Of a stretch of 64,000 nt of DNA, positions 26,432 through 35,435 are shown piece by piece. How positions within the stretch are numbered: position 1 is the stretch's first letter; each line of letters begins with the position of its first letter. A program made the translations under genes and the position numbers. Source of the DNA: an uncultured Gemmatimonadales bacterium (GTDB lineage: Bacteria > Gemmatimonadota > Gemmatimonadetes > Gemmatimonadales > GWC2-71-9); NCBI GenBank assembly GCA_947259405.1, contig CAMYLY010000011.1, forward strand, positions 62,001 to 126,000. The letters run 5' to 3'. The notes under the pieces were generated by a model. It made no database searches and had not been told where the DNA came from. It saw only the letters and a program-made list of their open reading frames with translations.

Positions 26432-28000
26432 TTAGGTTGATCGCCGCTGGGCCTGAATCACGACCACCAGGCCAAGTCCAGCGGTCAGCAATGTAGCCAC
26501 GACGGGCGCGATGAACACCCGCGGCGGCAGGGGCACGTCGAGATAGACCGCATACCACGCGCTCACCGCACCCCGTACGTCATCTTCGGCGTTGGTACCG
26601 TCCGCCACGTAGAATGCCATGGGCATCGACTCTCCGGGGGTGAAACTGGCGGCCACGCCCGGATCGCTGGCGGTCAGAGACCGGGTAAACTGCACTTGCC
26701 ACCGCCCATTGGCAAACGCCGCTCCATGGGTCAGATCCGAGCCCGTTCCCGACGCGAAGGTCCCGAGGCCGGTCGCAGTGCCCTCTTCAGCCATATCGGG
26801 GTTACTCCGCCAGCGGATCTGGTACACCGGATTCCGCGCATCTCCCGCAAGGAAGTAGGGGAGCACCGTACCTTCGGGCGGGGTCAAAGGAAATTGGACC
26901 GCGAGATGGTCTGGTCCCTGGGCCTCGAGATGTGGTGCATCGGGCGCGACCATCGACGTCACGACTCCGTCGAAGAAGGGGTCCCATGCCTCGTCGGGAC
27001 TCGCCGAGGCGTCGTCCCACGAAAACTGCAGGGCCATCCCTTCGCCGTTGTGCAGGGCTCTCACCCAAAGGCCGTCCACGGCCGGCGCGAACCAACGCGG
27101 CGCCTCGAGGATCTGTCCCACCATGGGGATGTAGAGGGCCTCGACGTCGTTCCAGGCCGGGTCCTCTGGCCCGTTTGGGAGGTCGCCTTCGACAAACGCG
27201 GCGCGCACCACATCCTGGCGCCGGGGAGGCGCATCGGGAGACAGACTTCGAACATACTGCGCCACGCGCCAGAGCTGTTCCTCGGTAATGATTCCGGCAT
27301 CGATGGCGTCTCCGTTGGAGGGCATCGGTGTCCCGTCCACACCTACGCGGATCCGCATAAGGATGTCCTCGACCGAACCGCCGCCGTTGAAAGTCCAGTT
27401 CTCGGTAAGGTTCGCGGCACGTATAGGGAACCCGTCATCGTCGGTAAGCTCGGGGGCCGACCCGCCGTCACCGCGCCCCTCGGCGCCGTGGCACTTGATG
27501 CACTCCACCTCCTCCTCGAAGAGCCGCCGACCTTCGGCTAATCCCTCGTCTGTAACCCGTGGAGCGCGTGCAACCGCAACGGGCTCCGGTTGGCCATCTT
27601 CGAAAAACCGTGAGAAGCTCTTGATGTAGGCCACGACATCGTCCCGATCCCCCGGTCCGAGTTTGTCTTTCCACCCGGGCATGGTGGATCCTGGCATCCC
27701 GTTGTCCACGATGTACCGCAGATCGTCGTCCGTCGGCAGCTCGCCGTTCGAGGTCGTTCGGATTTGGTAGATCGCGAACGTGAAATCGCGCGGTCTGGGA
27801 AGCATATAGTCGGCGGCCGGCCCGTCGCCCTGGCCCGTCATACCGTGGCACCCCGCACACCACTTGTCGTAGAGCGCCTTGCCATTCTCGAGATCCTGAG
27901 CACGGAGCACACCGGGGAGGCCAGCAACGAAGGCGAGCAGAATGGTTGAGGCAGCGCTCAATCTGCATGCTGCAACCTGCAATCTGCCGTGGTTAGTCAT
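26432..28000 (-). CDS. dihaem c-type cytochrome with ethylbenzene-dehydrogenase-like haem domain
   Basis: The ATG at 28000 has a good ribosome site (GGAGAGG) and overlaps the upstream gene by eight bases; 522 residues. Signal peptide, then two cytochrome c domains (CAGCH and CIKCH), then a C-terminal ~200-residue domain (LWVRALHNGEGMALQFSWDD, HGAAFANGRWQVQFTR) like the gamma subunit of ethylbenzene dehydrogenase, which binds haem b. A C-terminal helix anchors it. Such proteins relay electrons between a membrane core and soluble partners. The start of the long frame at 28081 is rejected. Confidence 0.88.
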   Translation of the reverse strand: MTNHGRLQVAACRLSAASTILLAFVAGLPGVLRAQDLENGKALYDKWCAGCHGMTGQGDGPAADYMLPRPRDFTFAIYQIRTTSNGELPTDDDLRYIVDNGMPGSTMPGWKDKLGPGDRDDVVAYIKSFSRFFEDGQPEPVAVARAPRVTDEGLAEGRRLFEEEVECIKCHGAEGRGDGGSAPELTDDDGFPIRAANLTENWTFNGGGSVEDILMRIRVGVDGTPMPSNGDAIDAGIITEEQLWRVAQYVRSLSPDAPPRRQDVVRAAFVEGDLPNGPEDPAWNDVEALYIPMVGQILEAPRWFAPAVDGLWVRALHNGEGMALQFSWDDASASPDEAWDPFFDGVVTSMVAPDAPHLEAQGPDHLAVQFPLTPPEGTVLPYFLAGDARNPVYQIRWRSNPDMAEEGTATGLGTFASGTGSDLTHGAAFANGRWQVQFTRSLTASDPGVAASFTPGESMPMAFYVADGTNAEDDVRGAVSAWYAVYLDVPLPPRVFIAPVVATLLTAGLGLVVVIQAQRRST

Positions 28001-28769
28001 GTTCCTCTCCTTCCTCACCCCACGTGCGAGGCTCGAGCCCCGACTGCTCGTAGAGGAACATGGTGACCGCCCAGATTTCATCCTCCGTCAAAAAGTCTTC
28101 CCACACCGGCATCGCGGAATTCCACGGCGTGCCTTCGCGAGGGAGTCCCGGCCCACCCTTCGCGATCCGCCAGAACACAAAGCTCTCTTGCAGATTGTCG
28201 ATGGTGCCGGCTCGATCGAACGCGAGGGGCGTCGGGTTGAACCCGTGGCCAAAGTGCCCCTGCCCGTCGAGGAGGTCGCCGTGGCAGGGCATGCAGTTCT
28301 GGTAGTAGATCGCCTTGCCGGTTTCGTAATGCTCCTCGAGGGAGCCACGGGAGCGCAGCGGGTTTTCGAGTCCCTCCAATGCCAGGGATCGGCCCTGAAA
28401 CGTGATCTGGCCCGGCGGCGCCGGATGAATGGAACGGAGCTGCGCCGTCGACCCTACGGTTGGCCGAGCCGCCTGGAACACGACGAACCCGATGAAGAGC
28501 GGGATCACCGTCAGGAGCCCCCCTCGTAGCCATTTCTTGTTTGCGTCGACCAGCGTCGCCGTGATCGGCGCCTTGAATTGGGTCCATCGCTCTTCGTTCT
28601 CGCTGACGTAGACCAAGACACCGACGGCCGCGATCAGGGTGAACTGCAGGACAACACTCTGGGGGACCGGCGCGCTTCCCGGAAACAGCGGGATCACGAA
28701 CTTGAAGAACGCCCATGATCCCACGATCAAGAGCACCGCCTGCGTAAACGGGTGTTTGAGATGCTTCAT
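27993..28769 (-). CDS. membrane-anchored monohaem cytochrome c
   Basis: 258 residues. Three N-terminal transmembrane helices (AVLLIVGSWAFFKFVIPLF, VVLQFTLIAAVGVLVYV, LLTVIPLFIGFVVFQAA) are followed by a periplasmic domain with one haem motif (CMPCH, about residue 160) and candidate Met ligand in NSAMPVWEDFLTEDEIW. It overlaps both neighbours by 4-8 bases, so it belongs to the respiratory operon and probably to the same complex. Confidence 0.9.
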   Translation of the reverse strand: MKHLKHPFTQAVLLIVGSWAFFKFVIPLFPGSAPVPQSVVLQFTLIAAVGVLVYVSENEERWTQFKAPITATLVDANKKWLRGGLLTVIPLFIGFVVFQAARPTVGSTAQLRSIHPAPPGQITFQGRSLALEGLENPLRSRGSLEEHYETGKAIYYQNCMPCHGDLLDGQGHFGHGFNPTPLAFDRAGTIDNLQESFVFWRIAKGGPGLPREGTPWNSAMPVWEDFLTEDEIWAVTMFLYEQSGLEPRTWGEEGEEHD

Positions 28770-29551
28770 TGTCTTGCCGCCAAGAATTGGACGATGATCT
28801 CCAGTTGCGCTGCGGACAATTGGTCACCAAAGGTCGCCGGCATCATGCCCGCGAACGCCTCGTAGCCCTCCGCGATTTCCGCTTCAGGATCAATGATTCC
28901 CGTCCGGATGCGGTCGGCGCTGATACGGGATCCCATACCATCGAACGCCGGGCCTACCGGAGCACCCGCACCCTCGAGCTGATGACATCCAATGCAGGCG
29001 TTTTCCGTCAGCAGCTGCACGGGATCCGTGGTGGCGGTACGCGCTGGCGCTGCTCCCGACGATGCCGGCGCGCTAGGCGCACTTGCGCTCGCCCCGATGT
29101 CGTCGGCTGTCACGGTGACCTCGCCGCCGAGTGACTCCAGATACGCGACGACGGCCCAGATCTGCTCGTTTGACAGTTGGCGCCGTGCGTCGGGCATGAT
29201 CGGCGGGAACCCCTCGATGAGATACGCCCCAGGATCGATCATCGATTCATAGAGGTATTCTTTGCAGCCCTGCTCACGCGACCCACAACGTTCACCGATG
29301 GTCCCTTCGCCCGCATGGTCCGTTCGCAGATTCGGGGCCCGGGTTCCCAGCCCGTGGCAACTGGTGCAACCTGCGCCCCCCATGAATAGGTCCTCGCCGG
29401 CTGTGACCAGAACCTCCGGTGTCACACCGGCGGACAGATCGAGAGCCTCGGGCACTTCCGATTCGAGCTGCGGAATGACCTGTGCAATGATGGTATAGAA
29501 CGCAATCACGGCGAGGCCAACGGCAAGCACTTTGATATTGGTTAGGAACAT
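28766..29551 (-). CDS. membrane-anchored dihaem cytochrome c
   Basis: 261 residues with one N-terminal helix (IKVLAVGLAVIAFYTIIAQVIP). Two cytochrome c domains carry CTSCH and CIGCH, with Met candidates in FPPIMPDARR and FAGMMPATFG, separated by a low-complexity Ala/Ser linker. Extra Cys residues occur in GERCGSREQGCKEY. It starts four bases after the CydA-like stop on the minus strand and overlaps the next cytochrome by four bases. Confidence 0.9.
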   Translation of the reverse strand: MFLTNIKVLAVGLAVIAFYTIIAQVIPQLESEVPEALDLSAGVTPEVLVTAGEDLFMGGAGCTSCHGLGTRAPNLRTDHAGEGTIGERCGSREQGCKEYLYESMIDPGAYLIEGFPPIMPDARRQLSNEQIWAVVAYLESLGGEVTVTADDIGASASAPSAPASSGAAPARTATTDPVQLLTENACIGCHQLEGAGAPVGPAFDGMGSRISADRIRTGIIDPEAEIAEGYEAFAGMMPATFGDQLSAAQLEIIVQFLAARQ

Positions 29552-29555
29552 GCGA

Positions 29556-31277
29556 TCACCCTCCCGTAACCGCTTGCGGTTGCCCGATGGGCGCAGGCTT
29601 CTTGCTCACCGCACGCTCTGCCAGGCCGCCAAGCCAGAAGATGAACGCGACGAGCCCGAGGAAGATGACCACTGTCAGGCTGATCATGTTGGCCGCATAC
29701 CCAAGGGCAGGCGTCACGGCGCGATCACTGGTGTCGCGCATCACTTCCCACACATGCCAATGCTGTCGGATACCGCTCCGAGCAAATCCCATGAGCCCCA
29801 TGAGCCACGTAAACGTGACGGCGAGCACGAAAATCGCGTACTGCGAACGGTCTGGCATTTCACCCCAGCGGATCTCCCCGCGCGATTGGGATCCACGCAT
29901 GAGGAAGATGTCGATCGCCCAAACCCCGATGATGCACGCCAGCACCGCGGCGACTTGATACACGCTGTAGCTGATACGTGTGATGGTCGGCACGAAGTAC
30001 CCGTATATCCCCAGCCACAGCACATACGCCGAGGACAGCACAAACATGGCACCTTGTGTCAGCGTTCCCGCCTTGGCCCATGTCACCGTCGGGATACGGT
30101 TCCCGCGGCGGTACATCAAGAAGGAAAGGAACGTCGTCAGGATCATGAAGTTGACCGCCGTGTTCTTACCGCTCATGAGCCCGAGGACACCCAGGAAGGG
30201 ATGCCTGGAGCCACCCATCGCTGCGAATTCGTCACGGCTCGCGATCATGGTGTTGGGCGTCCCCCAGACGATCCAACAGACAATGAGCACCAGCAACATC
30301 CACTTGGTGTACGGCAGGAACCGTTCGGCACCGGGAATTCGTCCCATGCCGGTCCACAGGTAGTAGTTCGCTGCCAAGAAGAGCACACCGATGAGGATGG
30401 CTTGCACGATCCACAGCCAACTCATGAACCCGCCCATCATGGTCACGCCCATTTGCTGGCTGTACTCGTACATCTCACGCCCTAGCCAGTACCCGGCGAA
30501 GGGAAGCACCACGAAGGTCGCGATCGCGATGAACGTCCCTACGTACCCCATCCAGTCATAATGCGCCTTCTCTTCCGGGGTCTTGGCAGCGAGGAAGCGA
30601 TACGCGGCGTACGCGGCGACGATCGATCCGCCGAAGACGGCGTTGGCGATCAGGCGATGGATGTTGATGGGCATCCAGGTGGCGTTGGCAATCGCGTTCC
30701 ACATGGTCACCCCGTCGGGTAGTCCCTCGGCGACCGTGGTGCCTTCCGGGGGGGACATCATGTAGGTGAGCCACCCGTTCGCGATGAACATCACGATGGT
30801 GCCCCACACGTTCAGCAGGAGTCCGAGCCCCCAGTGGCCCCACTTGGCGCGCCCGGACTTCCAACGATCCCACCCGTAGTAATACAGGTAGAGCGTGAAG
30901 GACTCCACGAAGAACAACCCCGCGTAGATCCACATCGACATCGAGAAGATGTCCGCCATGTGTCCCCAGAACGCCGGGTAGAGTGTCGTCAGCAAGAACA
31001 ACAGCATGCCACCCCAGAGCGCTGTGGCACTGTACGCGAACACCAGCAGTCGCGTGAACTCTTTCGAAAGCTTGTCGTACCGCTCGTCCTTGCCCACGAT
31101 CCCAATCAACTCGGTAATGACAGCGAACATCGGGACACCGAGCACGAACGCGGCGAACATGAGGTGGACTTCGGCCGCAATCCACACCGCCCCCCGACCC
31201 CCCACGGCCGGAAAATCACCGTAGCTGCGGCCCGCTTCCGCCGCGGCCTGCAGCAGCGTGAGGAAATCAATCATCAT
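29556..31277 (-). CDS. CydA-like (cytochrome bd superfamily) membrane subunit, no CydB partner
   Basis: About 573 residues from the ATG pair at 31277/31274; the stretch to 31349 overlaps the radical SAM gene. I count roughly 13 helices, against nine for E. coli CydA. Two haem histidines are retained by eye: EVHLMF (His38) and NIHRLIAN (His207). The acidic helix keeps one Glu (FVESFTLY, Glu125) but not the second. No Met matching the b558 ligand is evident in WLWIVQAIL, and no cydB is nearby. It fits the divergent OR-N/OR-C branch of the superfamily, with neighbouring c-type cytochromes as probable redox partners. Confidence 0.82.
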   Translation of the reverse strand: MMIDFLTLLQAAAEAGRSYGDFPAVGGRGAVWIAAEVHLMFAAFVLGVPMFAVITELIGIVGKDERYDKLSKEFTRLLVFAYSATALWGGMLLFLLTTLYPAFWGHMADIFSMSMWIYAGLFFVESFTLYLYYYGWDRWKSGRAKWGHWGLGLLLNVWGTIVMFIANGWLTYMMSPPEGTTVAEGLPDGVTMWNAIANATWMPINIHRLIANAVFGGSIVAAYAAYRFLAAKTPEEKAHYDWMGYVGTFIAIATFVVLPFAGYWLGREMYEYSQQMGVTMMGGFMSWLWIVQAILIGVLFLAANYYLWTGMGRIPGAERFLPYTKWMLLVLIVCWIVWGTPNTMIASRDEFAAMGGSRHPFLGVLGLMSGKNTAVNFMILTTFLSFLMYRRGNRIPTVTWAKAGTLTQGAMFVLSSAYVLWLGIYGYFVPTITRISYSVYQVAAVLACIIGVWAIDIFLMRGSQSRGEIRWGEMPDRSQYAIFVLAVTFTWLMGLMGFARSGIRQHWHVWEVMRDTSDRAVTPALGYAANMISLTVVIFLGLVAFIFWLGGLAERAVSKKPAPIGQPQAVTGG

Positions 31278-32652
31278 GGCGCATGAAGAACGGTAGGCGT
31301 TTCGAAAAATCGACTGGCATCTTTTTCCGCACTTCCTGCAGGAGTTCAACAGTGATCATCTCATATCCTTCTCGTCGTGCATAGGCTTCGACGCGTTGAA
31401 CCACCACGCCGCGCACGAACGACGGGATACGGCGCATACGTTGCTCGGCGTCGGGTGCCCACTGCATCTCGGCCCGCGGCGCACCGCCGTAGCTCATGGC
31501 AGGTGCCGCGACCAATGGTCGATCACCCGTCGGCTCGTAGGCGCAGGCGGGATCGCTGGCTAGGTAGTCACCGGTTTCCGCAAACGCGCGTGCACGACAG
31601 CCACCACACACCACCCGGTACTCACAGCGACCGCAACGCCCCTCGAGCTGCTGCGTTCGCAAGCCATGGAACAAGGCGGACTGATGCCAGACGTCACCAA
31701 ACGACGTCGTGCGTAGGTCACCTGCGGGTTCCGGCAGGTACGGGCATGCCGTGAGCTTGCCGTCCGGCGTAATCCGACAATAGTGCACCCCACAGGGACA
31801 CCGCGTGGGGTAGTTGAGGATCGGCGAGTCCGGGACGCGCTCACGTACGATGCGCATGAACTGCGGAGCGCACTTGGAACGCACCATCATGCGTCCCAGA
31901 TACTCGCGATGGAGATCGACCAATTCCGTCAGTAGCTCCTCGACGTCAATCGGAGAGAGGGCATGCATGCCCGCGCCGCGACCGGTGGTGACGAGGAAAT
32001 ACGCATTGAAGGCAACCGCGCCTTGGTCCGCCGCCCACGCGACCAGGCTGGCAAGCTCACCACGATTGCCCTTCGTGAGGGTGGTCTGGATCACGAAGTC
32101 CATCGCGAGCGTACCCAGGCGCGCAACCGCCTCGAGCGCCTGGTCCAACGAACCGTGGCCGCGACGAAAACGGTCGTGATACGTCGGGTCGAGCGATTCG
32201 ATGCTCACCGCCACCCCGGTCACGCCCGCGGCGTGCAGCGCGCGGATGCGGTCTTCGGTCAGCAACGTGCCGTTGGTGCCCACCACGACGGTCGCCCCGC
32301 GATCGACGGCGTAGCGGGCAATCGTTTCCAGATCGTCGCGCAGCAACGGCTCGCCACCTGAGAGAATGAAGAGCGGCGCCGGATTCAATGCCAGGATTTG
32401 ATCCGTGATTCGGAGAATTTCGTCGGTCTGGAGCTCACCATCGACCGACGCACCGGGGCCGGCGGCGATGTAGCAGTGGGCGCACTCGAGATTGCAGCGC
32501 TTCGTGAGATTCCAGGCGACCACATGCGGGATTACGGCGCCCGTCGCTTCCTTCTGCTGTGGCGCCTCACCGAGAAGGGCGAGGGGAGCGAGCTCCACGT
32601 GCGCGCTCGTCTTAGGCGGGAGTATCCGTGGTTTCCACCGCGTCCCGTCCAC
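31267..32652 (-). CDS. radical SAM/SPASM protein with C-terminal PCP_red domain
   Basis: 461 residues. The radical SAM cluster motif is CNLECAHC (Cys53, 57, 60), followed by GGEPLLR and a TIM-barrel pattern. A SPASM region (~320-375) has CPCGVHYC, CPYL and CGRCEYRVVCGGC for auxiliary Fe-S clusters. Residues ~394-445 are a PCP_red domain (WAPDAEQRMRRIPSFVRG). It resembles haem-modifying enzymes such as NirJ/AhbC in layout, but the substrate is unknown. It overlaps the upstream gene by 41 bases (a GTG at 32598 would avoid this) and the CydA-like gene by 11, pointing to a role in maturing that protein. Confidence 0.88.
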   Translation of the reverse strand: MDGTRWKPRILPPKTSAHVELAPLALLGEAPQQKEATGAVIPHVVAWNLTKRCNLECAHCYIAAGPGASVDGELQTDEILRITDQILALNPAPLFILSGGEPLLRDDLETIARYAVDRGATVVVGTNGTLLTEDRIRALHAAGVTGVAVSIESLDPTYHDRFRRGHGSLDQALEAVARLGTLAMDFVIQTTLTKGNRGELASLVAWAADQGAVAFNAYFLVTTGRGAGMHALSPIDVEELLTELVDLHREYLGRMMVRSKCAPQFMRIVRERVPDSPILNYPTRCPCGVHYCRITPDGKLTACPYLPEPAGDLRTTSFGDVWHQSALFHGLRTQQLEGRCGRCEYRVVCGGCRARAFAETGDYLASDPACAYEPTGDRPLVAAPAMSYGGAPRAEMQWAPDAEQRMRRIPSFVRGVVVQRVEAYARREGYEMITVELLQEVRKKMPVDFSKRLPFFMRHDD

Positions 32653-34645
32653 CCTTCATAAACTTCTCGACCGCGGCCTTCGCTTCCTCCGCTGAAACCG
32701 TCTTCATGTCGACAGGGCACTTCTCCATCTGATCTTCGATGTCCCTGATGGGACACCGCGTCATCCCGGAGGCTTTGGCCTCTTCGATGAACTTCCGCAT
32801 GTCCGTGGACAACGCGTCGCCCCCTTCGGCTTCCGCGCGGATCTGCTTCGCGCGCAGCTCGCGGAACATGCCCATCATGGTCTCGGCGTCGAACTCCTCG
32901 GCGTCGATCATTGCCTGTTTGTTTTCGTCCATGACCGACGTCGTAATACGCCAGTGCGCGTGACTCCGCGCGAACTTCTCCACGGTGTTCCGGGCGAGTG
33001 GCCGCGCGATCAACGGCACTGCCCGTAGCCGATCAAATGCTTCAGCGGTCCAGACGGGCGGGTCCACCGACGTCCGCTCACGGGTCGTGGTGTGATAGGG
33101 CGGAACCGGACACTTCACCTCGATCATGCGCCCTGGCGGTTCAGTGTCGGTGTCACTTCCCAGCACGACCGTCTTGGCCATTTGTTCTTCGGCCTTCACC
33201 TCCGCTCGCGCGACTTCTTCGGCCGACCCGATGCCCATGATGATCTGCATGTGCGTTGGGAGGAGCTTCTCGATCGCCTGATCCAGCCACCTGTTGGTCA
33301 CCGTGTCGCCGCCCCGCTCCATCACGAACTCCTCCACCGCGCGACGGGCAATGCCCTGCGCGAACGGCGGAACCCGAAGAATCCGAACCTCCGCATCCGG
33401 AGCCCAGGCCAGTCCTGCCTCTCCATCTTCTGCGATCCACGGGATGTCTTCAGGCTTGATCCCCGAGGACCCAGTCACCAACACGCTGCACGGAGCAAGG
33501 CGCACAAGGTTCTCCACCTGCGACCCCATCTCCGTCCCGTCGATCCGATGCGCACCATGGCGCCCGACAATGAGCAGTGAGGGTTCGACCTCCTCGACCC
33601 ACTGCATGACCACCTGAAACGGCTTCCCAACGAGGATCTGGGTTTCGATCTCAACGTCAGGAAACTCCTGCGCCATCACCTGGGCCCGCTTGATGTTCGC
33701 TTGGCAAAGCTTGAGCAAGCCTTTGTCGATGATGTTGTTGTGCAGTTCTTCCTGCTCCTCGAATTTGAACACCTTCGACGCGCGCACCGACAGCACGTCC
33801 TTGATGTTGTTGAAGACGTCGTGGTGGTACTCGACGTCGAAGGCCGAACACACATACACCTTCGCGTCGAAGTCCCGCGCCATTGCCAATGCCACACGCA
33901 TCGCCTGGTAGCTGTACGCGGATCCGTCGACGCAGACCATGAAACGCCCACCCGCCAGCGTCGCGTCGTCACGCACGACCATCGTGTCCTTCTCGACGCC
34001 GCGGACCACTCGTCCAACCACGCCTCCCAGTTGGGAATATTGTTGGCGACCGATTCCATGCGCGCCGATCACCACAAGGTCGTATTTGCGGCCCGACGTG
34101 CCGGCAAGCCTGTCTTCTTCGGCACTGTCGTCATCGGCGACGATGCGACCGTCCACCCCTAGCGCGACATCAGTGCGCGTTCGCTCACCCCCATCGTAGT
34201 TGGCCGCAATGGTCGGATCGAACCCGATCAGGCTCGGAAGCGTCCCCTCACCACCGTTGGCCTCGCGTACCAACTCTTCATAGTTGATCCCCTCCAGGAG
34301 CTGCCGGCGGAGCGGCACCCCAGCCTCCTCACACCGGTTCTCGACCTGATCGAGAAAAGAGTCCGAGATAAGCTGGAGCCCCTTCTCGATGAGCTTGTCA
34401 TGGACCTTTCTTTGACGCTTGATCTCTTCCGGCGTCTGGAACTGCGCCGGTAGCCCCGTCTCGAGTTGTCGGAACCGGATGTCGTGCAGCCGCGCAGCAT
34501 AGACGTGGTTGCCCGTAATCCGTCCCTCCCACTTCTGGCAAAGCTCAATAGCCCGGCCAACGGCCCAATCTGAATGTTGTGAGTTGTCGACGGGAACGAA
34601 GACTTCGCGATAGAGGACTGCCTGACCATTGTCAGACGTTCGCAT
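32612..34645 (-). CDS. tandem universal-stress-protein with two PCP_red domains
   Basis: The ATG at 34645 has a GGGAGG ribosome site; 677 residues. Residues ~14-232 and ~234-393 are two UspA-like domains; the second keeps CVDGSAYS and the nucleotide motif VGRHGAHRIDGTEMGSQ. Two PCP_red domains follow at ~411-463 (WAPDAEVRILRVPPFAQG) and ~530-582 (WTAEAFDRLRAVPLIARP). The C-terminus has a Cys pair (CPIRDIEDQMEKC). No signal peptide; cytoplasmic. The combination is unusual. It starts a block with the radical SAM and CydA-like genes, so an assembly or stress-dependent role is inferred. Confidence 0.85.
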   Translation of the reverse strand: MRTSDNGQAVLYREVFVPVDNSQHSDWAVGRAIELCQKWEGRITGNHVYAARLHDIRFRQLETGLPAQFQTPEEIKRQRKVHDKLIEKGLQLISDSFLDQVENRCEEAGVPLRRQLLEGINYEELVREANGGEGTLPSLIGFDPTIAANYDGGERTRTDVALGVDGRIVADDDSAEEDRLAGTSGRKYDLVVIGAHGIGRQQYSQLGGVVGRVVRGVEKDTMVVRDDATLAGGRFMVCVDGSAYSYQAMRVALAMARDFDAKVYVCSAFDVEYHHDVFNNIKDVLSVRASKVFKFEEQEELHNNIIDKGLLKLCQANIKRAQVMAQEFPDVEIETQILVGKPFQVVMQWVEEVEPSLLIVGRHGAHRIDGTEMGSQVENLVRLAPCSVLVTGSSGIKPEDIPWIAEDGEAGLAWAPDAEVRILRVPPFAQGIARRAVEEFVMERGGDTVTNRWLDQAIEKLLPTHMQIIMGIGSAEEVARAEVKAEEQMAKTVVLGSDTDTEPPGRMIEVKCPVPPYHTTTRERTSVDPPVWTAEAFDRLRAVPLIARPLARNTVEKFARSHAHWRITTSVMDENKQAMIDAEEFDAETMMGMFRELRAKQIRAEAEGGDALSTDMRKFIEEAKASGMTRCPIRDIEDQMEKCPVDMKTVSAEEAKAAVEKFMKGGRDAVETTDTPA

Positions 34646-34654
34646 GTACCCTCC

Positions 34655-34670
34655 CGTGCCACGAGGCACG
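34655..34670. promoter_or_regulatory. leader hairpin next to the ribosome site of the stress-protein gene
   Basis: CGTGCC-ACGA-GGCACG, a 6-bp stem, partly overlapping the region just upstream of the GGGAGG ribosome site of the minus-strand gene starting at 34645. A second small inverted repeat (CACGG-N5-CCGTG) lies at 34715-34729. The 121-base gap is the only real spacer inside this cluster, so it may hold an internal promoter; I see only a weak AT-rich block (TATCATATT on the minus strand). Confidence 0.4.
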
Positions 34671-34766
34671 TTAAGAGCGGGATGGTTTCAATGATCGACG
34701 CGCAATATGATACTCACGGACCGGCCGTGACGGGATGGGCGAGTATGAGAGTCAGCCTTCACCCTG

Positions 34767-35009
34767 TCAAGGGACGATCTGTTGTCCTTTTGTGTCCAGA
34801 ATCATGAGGGCGTCGACTGGACAGATCTCACAGGCCCGTCGCAGCGTTTCCGCGTCGACGGTGCCCGGATCAATGAAGATCGCCACGCTCTCGGCATCCA
34901 GATCGAAGGCGTCAGGAGCCGCCTCCACGCAGTCCCCGAATCCCACACACAGCGTGCGGTCGATGCGGATCGTCCAGCCGTGGGCCTGCCGTTCGTCGAT
35001 CGCCGGCAC
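34767..35009 (-). CDS. small ferredoxin, probable [3Fe-4S] type
   Basis: 80 residues. CVGFGDC (Cys21, Cys27) and CEICPVDAL (Cys60, Cys63) surround the cluster. The central Cys of the usual C-x2-C-x2-C is Phe24, which is typical of [3Fe-4S] ferredoxins; Cys60 is extra. It starts one base after the stop of the zinc-ribbon/PCP_red gene and likely supplies electrons to the radical SAM enzyme or another partner in the cluster. Confidence 0.88.
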   Translation of the reverse strand: MPAIDERQAHGWTIRIDRTLCVGFGDCVEAAPDAFDLDAESVAIFIDPGTVDAETLRRACEICPVDALMILDTKGQQIVP

Positions 35010-35435
35010 TCACATTTCCTCGAGGCCCAAGTCGACGCGCGCCTCGTCCATGACATCGGGCGTGATTTCGGAGATCCCCCGCTCCATCGCCCATTCGTTG
35101 TAGATCTTCATGACCATCCCGCGGACGAAGCTCGGTACGCGGTCCAGGCGACTGCGACTCTCAGGAGTCCACGCCGGTCGACCGTGGCCGGCGAGTTTGC
35201 CCTCCGCTCCCTCGACGTGGGATTTGACGAGGTGGAGTGGATCCTGGTCAAGCGTATTACCACCGATCGTCACGCCGAGCGACCCCACCAGATGCGTCTC
35301 CATGGGGTTGGCAAGCATCGCTACCCGTCTCCCGCAGGTGGGGCAGGCAAAGGCGGCGGCAAAGGTCCCGTCCCCCGGTTCTTGACGGTCGAAGAACTCC
35401 ATCTGTGCGTCGCAGTCGATGCAGAGGAACTTCAT
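35010..35435 (-). CDS. zinc-ribbon protein with PCP_red domain
   Basis: 141 residues. The N-terminus has two Cys pairs (CIDC at 5-8 and CPTCG at 31-35), a likely zinc or iron ribbon. Residues ~87-139 are a PCP_red domain (WTPESRSRLDRVPSFVRG...ITPDVMDEAR). Its ATG overlaps the stop of the Mrp-like gene (ATGA) and it abuts the ferredoxin gene. The PCP_red family is named after the 57-kDa subunit of light-independent protochlorophyllide reductase; no other sign of chlorophyll synthesis is present here. Confidence 0.87.
   Translation of the reverse strand: MKFLCIDCDAQMEFFDRQEPGDGTFAAAFACPTCGRRVAMLANPMETHLVGSLGVTIGGNTLDQDPLHLVKSHVEGAEGKLAGHGRPAWTPESRSRLDRVPSFVRGMVMKIYNEWAMERGISEITPDVMDEARVDLGLEEM

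Noticed and set aside
29532-30485. Plus-strand open frame opposite the CydA-like gene
   Set aside because: His/Arg/Pro/Glu-rich antisense of transmembrane codons; a common shadow of membrane-protein genes.
31267-32652. Naming the radical SAM gene nirJ or ahbC
   Set aside because: The layout is similar, but no other haem d1 or alternative haem pathway genes are present in the window, and the PCP_red tail is not typical.
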